IMG/VR virus record: IMGVR_UViG_3300021091_000085
Coordinates: 1-57,389 of that record
Strand: one strand, 5' to 3'
Source: a virus
DNA length: 57,389 bases
Positions 32,892-42,361 of the stretch are shown here, piece by piece. Numbering within the stretch: the first letter of the stretch is position 1; each line of letters starts with the position of its first letter. The translations under genes were made by a program, and so were the position numbers. Below the pieces are notes generated by a model. It was given only the letters and a program-made list of their open reading frames with translations. It searched no databases and was not told the origin of the DNA.

Positions 32892-34463
32892 TCAAGACTT
32901 ATGTACAAGAATATCTTCCAATATTAAAAAGTCCATTTGCGTCTTATCTAAAACAACGAGTGCATCTCGGTATGTGTTTAATATTGGTTTGCCTGCAACA
33001 TTAAATGATGTATTCAACAGCACCCCGTGACCTACAAGCTTTTTTAACTCTGTTAAAACATCATACAACCATTCATTTTGTTCACGGGTAATTGTTTGAA
33101 CTCTTGCAGTACCATCAACGTGGGTGATAGATGATAATTTATCTCTCCATTCAGGTTTAACTTTAGGACAAAATAACATATGCCTACACTCACCTTCCCA
33201 TTCAAAATACGTCGAAACTTCTTCAAGTCTTACAACAGGTGCAAAAGGTCTATACCATTCTCTATTTTTTACTTTTGCATTTAATATATCCTTCATTTGA
33301 GGAAACGAAGGGTTACACATAATACTTCTATGACCTAATGCTCTAGGTCCGTGTTCACAACCACCTTGTACTACACCCACTATTTTACCATCAGCAAATA
33401 AAGAAGCTGCTTTTGCAGGTGTTATTTTAAAACTATACCGTGATTCGTATATATCAGAAAGTGTATTTCTATCAAAAACTTCAGGTCCCCCATAAGTTAC
33501 ATCTACAGGGTCCTTAGGTTTCATGTAATCAAGTAAAAACCCTAACGCAATACCGCAATCATTACTATTGGGTGCTACAAATATTTTACGGTTAGGGTAT
33601 TTTTCCTTAACCTTTTGATTTACTAAAATATTCAAAGCGCATCCACCTGTTAATATAATTGGATAATTACATCTAATGAAATAAGGTGACGCTATTTCAA
33701 AGAAAATATCTTCAAAAACTTTTTGCGACGTAGCCGCTAAATTATATGCAATCTCACCTGTGAGTCTCAAACCCTCGTTGAACGGTACACCTATCTCAGC
33801 ACTTAATATTTTTACTTTTTCTATATAAGTTTCACCACATGGAGCTGACATATAGAATTTGCGCATAGGTTTTTCCCATGCAGGTATTGATTGACCATAA
33901 TTACATAGACCCATTATCTTACCACCATACACTAAATTACCATCACCTATCCATTCTTGCTTTATCGGTTCAAGATAATGAGCTATTATCATGTACGGGA
34001 ACCCCATATCAACATGGTGACTTCCTATATGTGATAAACCGTCTTTTCTATTTGCTGTAAATACGTTAAAAAACCCATCATCACCACCACCATCATATGA
34101 AATAATAACAGCCTCATCAAAATTAGACTGGTAATACGATGAGGCTGCATGGGCACGGTGGTGCCAAGTTCTTACTAATTTTGTAGCTGGTATAAAATCC
34201 TTGTAGCTTGTTACTATATCATTGTGTGTAACTTCAGAGTTACTATGAACCATTACATCTACAGGAAACTCAATACCAAGATTATTTTGTAAATATAAAA
34301 GAGCCGTCTTTAAACCCAACTCTCTATTCCTAGCAACTTTATATTGTGCTAGACCTAAATTTTTACCGTTAAATAATCTTTCAAACTCAACAACAGTATA
34401 TTTACCGTTCTGTTCAACTGCAATACCACCGTTATGTGAGCCGTAAAATCCAATATTAGCCAT
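32892..34463 (-). CDS. NodU/CmcH-type carbamoyltransferase
   Basis: 523 aa. The N-terminal ASKHA/Kae1-like domain has the metal-binding motif WHHRAHAASSYY and ISYDGGGDDG. The C-terminal domain has the signature HGPRALGHRSIMCNP and NREWYRPFAPVV. It uses carbamoyl phosphate (or carbamoyl-AMP) to carbamoylate a hydroxyl group. There is no separate YrdC domain. Known substrates in the family are antibiotics and Nod-factor sugars. Beside queC, a modified base or nucleoside is a possible target; a cell-surface sugar is the alternative. Confidence 0.92.
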   Translation of the reverse strand: MANIGFYGSHNGGIAVEQNGKYTVVEFERLFNGKNLGLAQYKVARNRELGLKTALLYLQNNLGIEFPVDVMVHSNSEVTHNDIVTSYKDFIPATKLVRTWHHRAHAASSYYQSNFDEAVIISYDGGGDDGFFNVFTANRKDGLSHIGSHHVDMGFPYMIIAHYLEPIKQEWIGDGNLVYGGKIMGLCNYGQSIPAWEKPMRKFYMSAPCGETYIEKVKILSAEIGVPFNEGLRLTGEIAYNLAATSQKVFEDIFFEIASPYFIRCNYPIILTGGCALNILVNQKVKEKYPNRKIFVAPNSNDCGIALGFLLDYMKPKDPVDVTYGGPEVFDRNTLSDIYESRYSFKITPAKAASLFADGKIVGVVQGGCEHGPRALGHRSIMCNPSFPQMKDILNAKVKNREWYRPFAPVVRLEEVSTYFEWEGECRHMLFCPKVKPEWRDKLSSITHVDGTARVQTITREQNEWLYDVLTELKKLVGHGVLLNTSFNVAGKPILNTYRDALVVLDKTQMDFLILEDILVHKS

Positions 34464-34467
34464 GTAC

Positions 34468-35568
34468 TTATTTACTTACACCATACCTATAAGCCACTGC
34501 TAATTTTTTATCGAGTTCAGGTATAATGTAGTTCTCCCAAAAATCGATATCTTTAGACCAATTTTTGTAATACCCAATCTTATCACCTTGTTTATACTTA
34601 CCATCTTCAGATGTTATTCCAATCTGAAATGTGGGCCCATTGGATATAAGAACACCGTGATTTACAGCCATATCCCTCAAACCACTGTATTTATCTAAAC
34701 CTGTCTTAAAATTAAGATAAATTTCAGCCTGTAAATACTGAGGTATAAAACGATTTTTTACAGTTAAAAACCGTAAAGTTTTACCAGAGTAATTACGTGC
34801 TTCTGTAAGCATTTCATCATTCTCGTTATTTTCATCTTGCTTTTCATTAGAAGCAGCTATTTGACATAGAACACTTGCAAGATATGTAGGACCACTACCA
34901 CCAGCCTGGTTCTTTACCAAAGATGGGTACATTGCAGTAGGATCACCATAAACATGGTTACTAAACAATATAGTGGTGCCTGCAGCAGCAGCCTTGTAGG
35001 TAATAAGGCGCATCATAGCTTTCAGCGTCTTAGCACGAAGACCCATATCAGCAGCAGATTTATCCTTTTCAACATCATCAATTTCTTTTTGAGATGCAAG
35101 GTTACCAAGTGAGTCAACACTTACAATAAACCTACCTTGAAGACCTTTTTCAACCACACTATCTAAAAATGTAGATAGTTGATTCCTGCATTGCTCAACA
35201 GTATAGACTGGAACATATTTGGTCTTTTCAGGGTTAACCCCAACATTGATAGCACTTTCTTTATCGACAGCGAACTCAGTATCAAAAATAACTGGTATCA
35301 AACCGAGTTTATTTTGTGCAATACCAAGAATTTTATTAATAATAAAGGTTTTACCAACACCAGATTCTCCAGAAAACCCTACGATACGACCTTTAGGTAC
35401 ACCACCATTGCGTATTTTACCACTAACAATGGCATTTAGAGCGTAGCAACCAGTATCATACCAGGTATCTACGTTTGATAAAGCACTTTCACTAAGAAAA
35501 GTAGCTTCAGGGTTGAGTTTATCAAGACGTTCAAAAACGTCGTTAATATCTATTTCTTTAGTTCCCAT
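34468..35568 (-). CDS. uvsX: UvsX recombinase (RecA family)
   Basis: 366 aa (T4 391 aa). Walker A GESGVGKT, Walker B FIVSVDSLGNL and the loop region NQAGGSGPTYLAS match UvsX/RecA. It forms filaments on ssDNA for strand exchange and recombination-dependent replication, helped by UvsY (48.1 kb) and gp32. It lies 4 bases downstream of the previous gene in the minus-strand operon gp43, small ORF, uvsX, carbamoyltransferase, queC. Confidence 0.95.
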   Translation of the reverse strand: MGTKEIDINDVFERLDKLNPEATFLSESALSNVDTWYDTGCYALNAIVSGKIRNGGVPKGRIVGFSGESGVGKTFIINKILGIAQNKLGLIPVIFDTEFAVDKESAINVGVNPEKTKYVPVYTVEQCRNQLSTFLDSVVEKGLQGRFIVSVDSLGNLASQKEIDDVEKDKSAADMGLRAKTLKAMMRLITYKAAAAGTTILFSNHVYGDPTAMYPSLVKNQAGGSGPTYLASVLCQIAASNEKQDENNENDEMLTEARNYSGKTLRFLTVKNRFIPQYLQAEIYLNFKTGLDKYSGLRDMAVNHGVLISNGPTFQIGITSEDGKYKQGDKIGYYKNWSKDIDFWENYIIPELDKKLAVAYRYGVSK

Positions 35569-35570
35569 AT

Positions 35571-35927
35571 TTACTCATCAAAAAGTTTGACAACCTTTAT
35601 TTGCTCGCTAGCTTGTTGCACTTGTGCTTGTGGTGGGTTTACAGCATTATAATACTGCTTTTTAAGCTGTTCACTCAATTCAATTGAAGTTGCTTTAGCA
35701 CAATTATTCTTTGGAAAGTCCCAAATACACCGGTCGCAACCCGGTGCGGTTAACTCTCTAAAGAAAAAAGGTATTGTTTGAATTTGAATTTGGCCATTTG
35801 CACCGGTATTGATTACAATTAATGCAGGATTTTTAACACGTATAGTATTGTCATTGTCTGAAGCAATTTCAATACCAAGTATGTATCTACCAGCACCATC
35901 GACATATATGCTTATTTGTTCTTCCAT
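35571..35927 (-). CDS. hypothetical protein between DNA polymerase and UvsX
   Basis: 118 aa from the ATG at 35,927. An upstream TTG at 35,963 is possible but has a weak context. The product has a beta-rich N terminus (ISIYVDGAGRYILGIEIA), then C-D-R-C and a later Cys (GCDRCIWDFPKNNC), suggesting a small zinc or disulfide site, and a helical end. No named family recognised. Its conserved position with recombination genes suggests a replication or repair helper. Confidence 0.6.
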   Translation of the reverse strand: MEEQISIYVDGAGRYILGIEIASDNDNTIRVKNPALIVINTGANGQIQIQTIPFFFRELTAPGCDRCIWDFPKNNCAKATSIELSEQLKKQYYNAVNPPQAQVQQASEQIKVVKLFDE

Positions 35928-35959
35928 AATATTATTATTATAATTGAAATAAATAAAAA

Positions 35960-38545
35960 TCAACTTAAGAGTGAAAATAAATCTGTCTGCACAGCCTTAT
36001 TAGGTATATGAGCTCTCCAACCTACAGCCTCATACATTCGTTCAATTGGTGCAAATATTGCTTTTTCAAAAACCTTATCGTAGTCAAGTTTGAAATACTT
36101 TGAAAGTTCTTGAGGCCATGAATATTTAAATGCTATTGCATCAATACCAAACTGGTTGGGTTTTTGAACATAGAAAAATCTAACCTTATCCCCTGAGCTT
36201 ATTTTTTCGTAAATTTTATCAAGCTTATCTCTTTCAAGTATTTTATTGTAATAATATGCAGCTTTGCAGTGTATAGGCATACCTTTACATACAGTGAACT
36301 CATTACACTGTGCTGCATACTTTTCGTAATTTTTCATACCCATTACCGTTGCTACATTTTCAATAGGTAGTGTTTTAAAAGTATCATATACATGTTTAAG
36401 CGCATGATTAGCTTTTGCATAATCTTGCGTACTTAACATTATTTCCATAACCTCTTTAAGTAAAGGTTTAAGTGCAGTAGGTATTGAAGTGCGTACTACC
36501 TCAACGCCTACATATTTTGTTTTAGCTTTCTTTACACCTTCTTCGTCAAGAACATGTAATACATATCTTTTCTTTTGTAGAAAAACACCGACATCACCTA
36601 TACATTCACGTTTAAATGAAAATCTACAGTCTTTACTGTTTAATTCACTTAAACCCCACTTTGTAATTTCCTTGTTAAGAAACGTAACAAGTTCATTCTC
36701 AATACTATACACTTGCTGACTAACATTACCATCTTTATCGATAAATGGGATATTTAATTTATCAATAAGATGTCTAATTGATATATAAGATGAATCTGTA
36801 TCGTTATAAATTACTGGTGTATCTTTTTCAAGAACTTCAATAGGTATATTTGCTTTCTTGCTAATAAAGTTTGTTATAATACTATTACTCTGTTTAATAA
36901 CACCTTGACCGGTAAGTGTAATAGATGAGGCAATATCATCATCACCAATAGGTGCCTGTTTATTACCAAAATAACCGTATATTGAATTAATAAAAATCTT
37001 AACAGTTAATTGTTTGGTGCCTAATCTTTGCACTTCTGCAGAAACTGTCTTATACTCAGGGTCGGTAGGTTTCAGACTTGCAAGATATTTTTTCCGATTG
37101 ATATACTCTTTCTTAAACTCATTACGTTTAGCAAAGTAATAATCTACGATTTCCGGTACTATACCTTTTTCTTTTTGCGTAAATAAGACATTTGCTTTAG
37201 TAATAGCTATTTCATGGTCTTTTATAAATTTTTCGTATATAGCTTTACTAACTGTTTTTGTTTTACCGTTAGTAAGCTGTATACTATATTTATCATCTTC
37301 AACACCAACCAGTTTACCAATTTTAGTCTCAGGTGATAGATTAAGACTAATCATCACACTAGGATATAGACTAGTAGCGTCAAATGAGAATACATATTTT
37401 TGAAAACCTTGTTTAGGTTCACCTACATATGCACCTGGATTAGTATTATCAGGATCGTTACGTATAAAAGTAGGTATTATTTGATTACGATATCTACCTT
37501 TAACCGCCATTGCACCATTAATAACCGACAAACTACCCATTGCAGCTTCAAATGTAGTTAAACCTACATAGGCAAGCATTCTAACAAGACCTAAGTATTG
37601 AAGTTTTTCTTCAAGTTTAACAAGTAATCGCACGTCTTGCACGTTATACTCGACAAATTTTTCCCAATCTTTATCAGCTAAACCTACAAGATCAGTATTG
37701 GTAAATTTAACTTTAGTACCAACTTCTTCAATTTCACCTATATAATCTAATTTATAGGATTCACGTTCAGGTGAAAACCTTTTATATATATCAAGGTAAT
37801 CAAGTAACGATACACCATCAACATACCACCTTATTTGTGGTCTACCAAATTTACCTAAAATATTTCTACTATAAACATTTTTTACAGGTGAAAGTCTACG
37901 CATTTCATCTTCACCTAAAATATTTGCACATCTATTAATAATGTATGGTAAATCAAAAAACTCAGAGTTCCAACCACTTAAAATATCAGGATAGTCTGAT
38001 TCAATATACGTTAAAAAACTGTTTAACAAATCTTTTTCAGTACGGCAATATATGTAGTTGTGGTCTTGGGTTATACCACTATAAGGTTTAATACCCCATG
38101 TTACAAACTTTTTAGATAAACTATCATATATAGTAATAACGTTGATAGGGTGATTTGCTTTTGCAATATCAGGAAATCCGTCAGGTGAATATGTTTCAAT
38201 ATCAAGTAATAACATCTTGATAGGAAACTTTGAAAAATCTGGTGTTTCATTAACTTGCCAAAACCTATCAATTAAAAATTGTTGATAGTACGGTAAGTTT
38301 TCAAAAACTCTTGTTATATTGTTATCTTTAATAAACTTACTTCTATCATATTGCGATTTAAAATTGAGTTTCTTTAAAGGGGTTTTAAACAAAGAAACTG
38401 CAGTACCTTGTCTTTCGGTGGGTACCTCTACATAAAGATATGGGTGAAAAGTATGATCAACAGTAATGCGATTACCATTTTCATCCCATGTATACAAACG
38501 CATCATCTCTTCTCTAGGATGATACGTTATACTCCTATAACTCAT
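35960..38545 (-). CDS. 43: family B DNA polymerase gp43
   Basis: 861 aa (T4 898 aa). Exonuclease motifs: LLDIETYS, SGWNSEFFDLPY and EYNVQDVRLL. Polymerase motifs: DATSLYPSVM (A), KIFINSIYGYFGN (B) and YNDTDSS (C). It is the replicative polymerase with proofreading. The C terminus (VQTDLFSLLS) resembles a PIP-like peptide for clamp gp45. It is intact, with no intein or split, unlike several cyanophage or T4-like relatives. Confidence 0.96.
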   Translation of the reverse strand: MSYRSITYHPREEMMRLYTWDENGNRITVDHTFHPYLYVEVPTERQGTAVSLFKTPLKKLNFKSQYDRSKFIKDNNITRVFENLPYYQQFLIDRFWQVNETPDFSKFPIKMLLLDIETYSPDGFPDIAKANHPINVITIYDSLSKKFVTWGIKPYSGITQDHNYIYCRTEKDLLNSFLTYIESDYPDILSGWNSEFFDLPYIINRCANILGEDEMRRLSPVKNVYSRNILGKFGRPQIRWYVDGVSLLDYLDIYKRFSPERESYKLDYIGEIEEVGTKVKFTNTDLVGLADKDWEKFVEYNVQDVRLLVKLEEKLQYLGLVRMLAYVGLTTFEAAMGSLSVINGAMAVKGRYRNQIIPTFIRNDPDNTNPGAYVGEPKQGFQKYVFSFDATSLYPSVMISLNLSPETKIGKLVGVEDDKYSIQLTNGKTKTVSKAIYEKFIKDHEIAITKANVLFTQKEKGIVPEIVDYYFAKRNEFKKEYINRKKYLASLKPTDPEYKTVSAEVQRLGTKQLTVKIFINSIYGYFGNKQAPIGDDDIASSITLTGQGVIKQSNSIITNFISKKANIPIEVLEKDTPVIYNDTDSSYISIRHLIDKLNIPFIDKDGNVSQQVYSIENELVTFLNKEITKWGLSELNSKDCRFSFKRECIGDVGVFLQKKRYVLHVLDEEGVKKAKTKYVGVEVVRTSIPTALKPLLKEVMEIMLSTQDYAKANHALKHVYDTFKTLPIENVATVMGMKNYEKYAAQCNEFTVCKGMPIHCKAAYYYNKILERDKLDKIYEKISSGDKVRFFYVQKPNQFGIDAIAFKYSWPQELSKYFKLDYDKVFEKAIFAPIERMYEAVGWRAHIPNKAVQTDLFSLLS

Positions 38546-38578
38546 GATAACTTATGATAAGTTATTTTTGTAAAATCA

Positions 38579-39799
38579 TCAAGTTTTACTTAAAAATTTT
38601 CGTTCAATTGACCCGTATGGGTATTTATACATCTCAACAAATTTCATTATATTTCCCTCATTTTCTAAAAAACGGCTTTCTGCAATTTTGCGAGCATTTG
38701 TAGCCTGTCTCTTATAATTGCCTTCTTTTAAATTTTCGTCAATTTGATCTATCATTTCATCACCAGTTTTAAATCTTATAGGTGCGTTTTTATATGTTAC
38801 CATATCTTGACAAGCTACAGGTATACCGTAACATGCACCTTCAAGATATTTTAGATCACTCTTTGACTTATTAAATGTATTATCAGCTAATGGAGCTACC
38901 ATCATTTGTACGTTGAGTTTATCAATAAAATACGGGTAATCCATTAATTTACACCAAGGGTGAAATTCAATTTCACCTGACTTAATATACGGTATTAAAG
39001 TTTGTGATGCAGCACCGATAAATATCCACTTAAATTTTTTCCTTGTTTTAATAATTGCTTCATTAACATGGTAAAAATCATCATGCTGCTTTACTCTATT
39101 ATCAACGTCAAAATGTGCAGCTGAACCATTATATAAAATACGTGGCTTGTTTTTATTATCGTTTAGATTCTTTAACAACTTTTCTTTGTTATAAAAATTA
39201 CCCATCCAAAATCTAGGTACATAGTTAGGTATTACAGTAACGTTTTGATTAGCTATTTTAGATTTATAATAATCTTTCATGAAATCACATGTTACTGTAA
39301 TTTCGTCGCATAGATTCATTATTTCTTCACAACTTATTCTAACATCATCTGAAGCGAACGCTACTTTAAATCTATTATAATCAGGAATATCTTCTCTAAA
39401 TGTTATATCATCAATTTCATATACGATTTTGAATTTATTTCTCTTTTGTATATCTTTTAAAAATTTAATAAACTCTAACTGTTGCGGTGAAGCTTGACGT
39501 TGTATACGGATTGTAGTCATTTGACTATAAAATCGTTCATCACGTAACATAAAAATACCATTAAAAGATAATAAATCACCTCTGAGATTCATTATCATTT
39601 CAGGCCAAATTAATCTCCAACAACCACAACCACCGTGATCAGCTAAAAAATTAAAAACTTTAACAGTGTCTTGAACAGATTGTTGAATAGGTATTAAACG
39701 CTCACTGTGAGGTATAACACCAGGCGTGGGTTGCTGCTGTGCAAATACAGGTTTAAAAGGTGCAGCAAATGGTGATGTACCCGGGAGCGATGTAAACAT
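38579..39799 (-). CDS. glycosyltransferase, GT-B (group 1) type
   Basis: 406 aa. The C-terminal half has the GT4-like pattern RILYNGSAAHFD, EIEFHPW, then KSDLKYLEGACYGIP, where the E-x7-E-like acid contacts the nucleotide sugar. The N-terminal Pro-rich leader (about 30 residues) is unusual. The gene lies between gp46 and gp43. It might glucosylate DNA bases, as T4 Agt/Bgt do, or modify host or virion surface sugars. The pattern favours a polysaccharide-type transferase. Confidence 0.8.
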   Translation of the reverse strand: MFTSLPGTSPFAAPFKPVFAQQQPTPGVIPHSERLIPIQQSVQDTVKVFNFLADHGGCGCWRLIWPEMIMNLRGDLLSFNGIFMLRDERFYSQMTTIRIQRQASPQQLEFIKFLKDIQKRNKFKIVYEIDDITFREDIPDYNRFKVAFASDDVRISCEEIMNLCDEITVTCDFMKDYYKSKIANQNVTVIPNYVPRFWMGNFYNKEKLLKNLNDNKNKPRILYNGSAAHFDVDNRVKQHDDFYHVNEAIIKTRKKFKWIFIGAASQTLIPYIKSGEIEFHPWCKLMDYPYFIDKLNVQMMVAPLADNTFNKSKSDLKYLEGACYGIPVACQDMVTYKNAPIRFKTGDEMIDQIDENLKEGNYKRQATNARKIAESRFLENEGNIMKFVEMYKYPYGSIERKFLSKT

Positions 39800-39815
39800 A
39801 ATTAAACTTAACGTA

Positions 39816-41621
39816 TTATTCTATATATTCCACACGGGTGGTAATACCATTTCTTTTTTCAAGACATATGATTTCACCGGTAGCAAATTTTGCACTTTCT
39901 TTACGATGGCTAATAACCATCACGCATTCATTATTTTGTTCAACCCGCTCCTTTAGAATATTTAAAACAAGTTCTATACCTCGTTCATCAACACTGCTAT
40001 CAAGCAATTCATCGTATATACTAATATTAATTGAGACACCACCCTGGAGTCTACGCACATCCATAAACGTAAAAAGACATGCTAAATCAATTGCTTTACG
40101 TTCAGCACCTGAAAAATTAAAATATGAACACGATTTACCCTTTTCATTAGTAAATTTTTCGTCAAAATACTCATCAAAAACACAGGTGCAATTGCTATCC
40201 ATTTTTTTAAGATAATATGCAATTCTACCATTAAACAATTCGAGCACTTTTTTAATTATAAACGATTTTACACCTTCTTCTGAAACAATATATTTTACAG
40301 CATCAAGCATACTCAACGTTGCTTTTAAGTTATCCAACTTAGTCTTTGCTGTATTGAGTTTATCTGTTGTTGTGTTGATAACTTCATCAAAGTCTGTAGA
40401 AGTACTATTATACGTTATAAGCTCATTCTCAATATTTTTATTCCAATCCTCTAAGCTTTTAATAGCCGTAGAAAGTGATTTTTTTGATTCTAATTGTTTT
40501 GAAATTGTAGTAATTTCATTACTAATTTTTTCTATTTCTTTTTTAACTTTTTCTTTTTGTGTTTTGTAAACTTGTAGTTTATCGGTATTAGTTTTACAAG
40601 ATTGACCTATAGATATTATTTTATCTTTTAACGTATCTTTTTCTTTATTGATGTGTGCTCTATCGGTTACATCTATTGGTCTTAAGCATACATCACATAA
40701 ATCATTCTTTGTACCAATTAAGTTGTATTTGTTTGTAAGTGTGGTTACTTCAGTTTTTGATGTAGTTATAGATATAGTAAGCTGATTAATTTTATTATCT
40801 AATTCATCAATAGCTTTATTTAAAACTTTTATTCTATCTTGCCTACCTTCTATATCAACATCATCATTTGATGTTTTATCTGCATTTTTTAGTTTTTGTA
40901 TTTTTTCGTTATTTTCCTTAAGTGTCTTTTCTTTTTCTTTCTTTTTAGAAAGACGCTCATTTAAAATACCTTGTCTTTGATTGGTGTAATTTGTTACTGC
41001 AGTTTTAATTTCATTATACTTTGCAGAATCTATATCACATTCTTTTTTATTGGAATTATAATTATCTCTAACTTTAGAAAGCATTTCACTAAAAACTTCT
41101 AACGAAAAAATACCTTCAATAAATTTTCTCTTCTCAACCATTTTCTTTGCCATAAATGGTGTTGAAGAATTTGCACTCATTATAATACAATTTTGGAAAA
41201 CCTCCTCATTACACGATATTAAATCTGTAATAAGATTGTTAGTCCCTGCCATGGTGTGCATGGTAATATTTTCACCATCACGATATAAAAATAATTCAGA
41301 GGGGTTAATTCTACGTATAACTGTATATGTGTTACGTACCGATTTATCATCAATAGTGAAATTAAGCTCAACTTCACATGTGTCATTGGTTATATTATTA
41401 ACCACTAAATCTTTTTTAAGATCCCTCACTGTATTACCAAATACAGCAAAGTTAATAGCATCTAATATAGTGGTTTTACCGACTGCATTGCGTCTATCCT
41501 CTTTATCTTTATTGTAACCTGTAATAATGTGTAAACCTTTGTTGAATTCAACACTAACAGGTTCAGTACCTATAGAAAGAAAGTTTTTAATCGATATACG
41601 ATTAAAGTAAATGTGTTTCAT
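39816..41621 (-). CDS. 46: recombination nuclease ATPase subunit gp46 (SbcC/Rad50-like)
   Basis: 601 aa (T4 560 aa). The Walker A region ends NAVGKTTILDAI. Long charged coiled coils flank a CxxC zinc hook (LCDVCLRP) near the middle, and the C-terminal signature FNFSGAERKAIDLA and Walker B ISIYDELLDSSVD follow. With gp47 it resects DNA ends for UvsX-driven recombination and degrades host DNA. A glycosyltransferase gene separates it from gp47. Confidence 0.94.
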   Translation of the reverse strand: MKHIYFNRISIKNFLSIGTEPVSVEFNKGLHIITGYNKDKEDRRNAVGKTTILDAINFAVFGNTVRDLKKDLVVNNITNDTCEVELNFTIDDKSVRNTYTVIRRINPSELFLYRDGENITMHTMAGTNNLITDLISCNEEVFQNCIIMSANSSTPFMAKKMVEKRKFIEGIFSLEVFSEMLSKVRDNYNSNKKECDIDSAKYNEIKTAVTNYTNQRQGILNERLSKKKEKEKTLKENNEKIQKLKNADKTSNDDVDIEGRQDRIKVLNKAIDELDNKINQLTISITTSKTEVTTLTNKYNLIGTKNDLCDVCLRPIDVTDRAHINKEKDTLKDKIISIGQSCKTNTDKLQVYKTQKEKVKKEIEKISNEITTISKQLESKKSLSTAIKSLEDWNKNIENELITYNSTSTDFDEVINTTTDKLNTAKTKLDNLKATLSMLDAVKYIVSEEGVKSFIIKKVLELFNGRIAYYLKKMDSNCTCVFDEYFDEKFTNEKGKSCSYFNFSGAERKAIDLACLFTFMDVRRLQGGVSINISIYDELLDSSVDERGIELVLNILKERVEQNNECVMVISHRKESAKFATGEIICLEKRNGITTRVEYIE

Positions 41622-41629
41622 TTTGTAAA

Positions 41630-42361
41630 TTATACCGTATTATTTTTAGCAAATCTAGTAAAAAGTTTTTGATATACCTGTGATGCTTCAGTCATTGTTA
41701 ACAGAGGTAAATCAACAGGGGTGTAATTATACTTGAGTTTGAACAGTTTAAGCCCTCTTAACATTATATCTTCTTCAAACGGGGTGGTTGTAGGTTGCTC
41801 AATTACATTGAACTTATTAATGTTAGGTGATGTAAAGTAACTCACAGGTGTACTTAAACCCTTATTATATAACCTATAATAATAGTCTAATGCTTCGAAT
41901 GAATCCTGATATTTTTCGTCAAAATAACCTATTTCCTTTATACACTTCAAATTTAAATATACAAAATGTTTCGAAAAACGATCTGTTACTTTTACCGAAC
42001 AATCTTTATAATCTAAAATAACTCGTTCGGCATCTACATTGAATAAAATGTGTATACCGGTATTTTCAAAGCATTTTACATACTCATTTACAAAATTTGT
42101 ATCTAATAATTCAACATTATCACGTATAATAAAAATATGCTCGCAATTATTTTTACTAAGTTCTCTTAAACCATCATTTACACAAGCTGAAAAATACTTT
42201 TTATCAGCTCTATAAATTTTTGTATCGCATTTAAAGTTATTAGTGTTTAAATCATTAGTTACAACGGTATATGAATTATTTACCGTTGAAAGTAGATCTA
42301 CTAATTTAGTGCAATTTTGTTTATTACTATCGTGATAAATTAAAAAACCGGTTTTATTCAT
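41630..42361 (-). CDS. GT-A-type glycosyltransferase-like protein
   Basis: 243 aa from the ATG at 42,361, which overlaps the gp47 stop (ATGA). The fold hints are GFLIYHDSNKQNCTKLVDLL, EHIFIIRDNVELL (a DxD-like position replaced by RDN) and EIGYFDEKYQDSFEALDYYYRL, the last typical of GT2-like proteins where a D/E pair follows the acceptor loop. It is probably a small glycosyltransferase. Its insertion between gp47 and gp46 is notable because these genes are adjacent or nearly so in T4. The missing clear DxD makes activity uncertain. Confidence 0.6.
   Translation of the reverse strand: MNKTGFLIYHDSNKQNCTKLVDLLSTVNNSYTVVTNDLNTNNFKCDTKIYRADKKYFSACVNDGLRELSKNNCEHIFIIRDNVELLDTNFVNEYVKCFENTGIHILFNVDAERVILDYKDCSVKVTDRFSKHFVYLNLKCIKEIGYFDEKYQDSFEALDYYYRLYNKGLSTPVSYFTSPNINKFNVIEQPTTTPFEEDIMLRGLKLFKLKYNYTPVDLPLLTMTEASQVYQKLFTRFAKNNTV

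Noticed and set aside
35960-38545. Split or intein-bearing DNA polymerase
   Set aside because: All exonuclease and polymerase motifs are in one uninterrupted frame of normal size.
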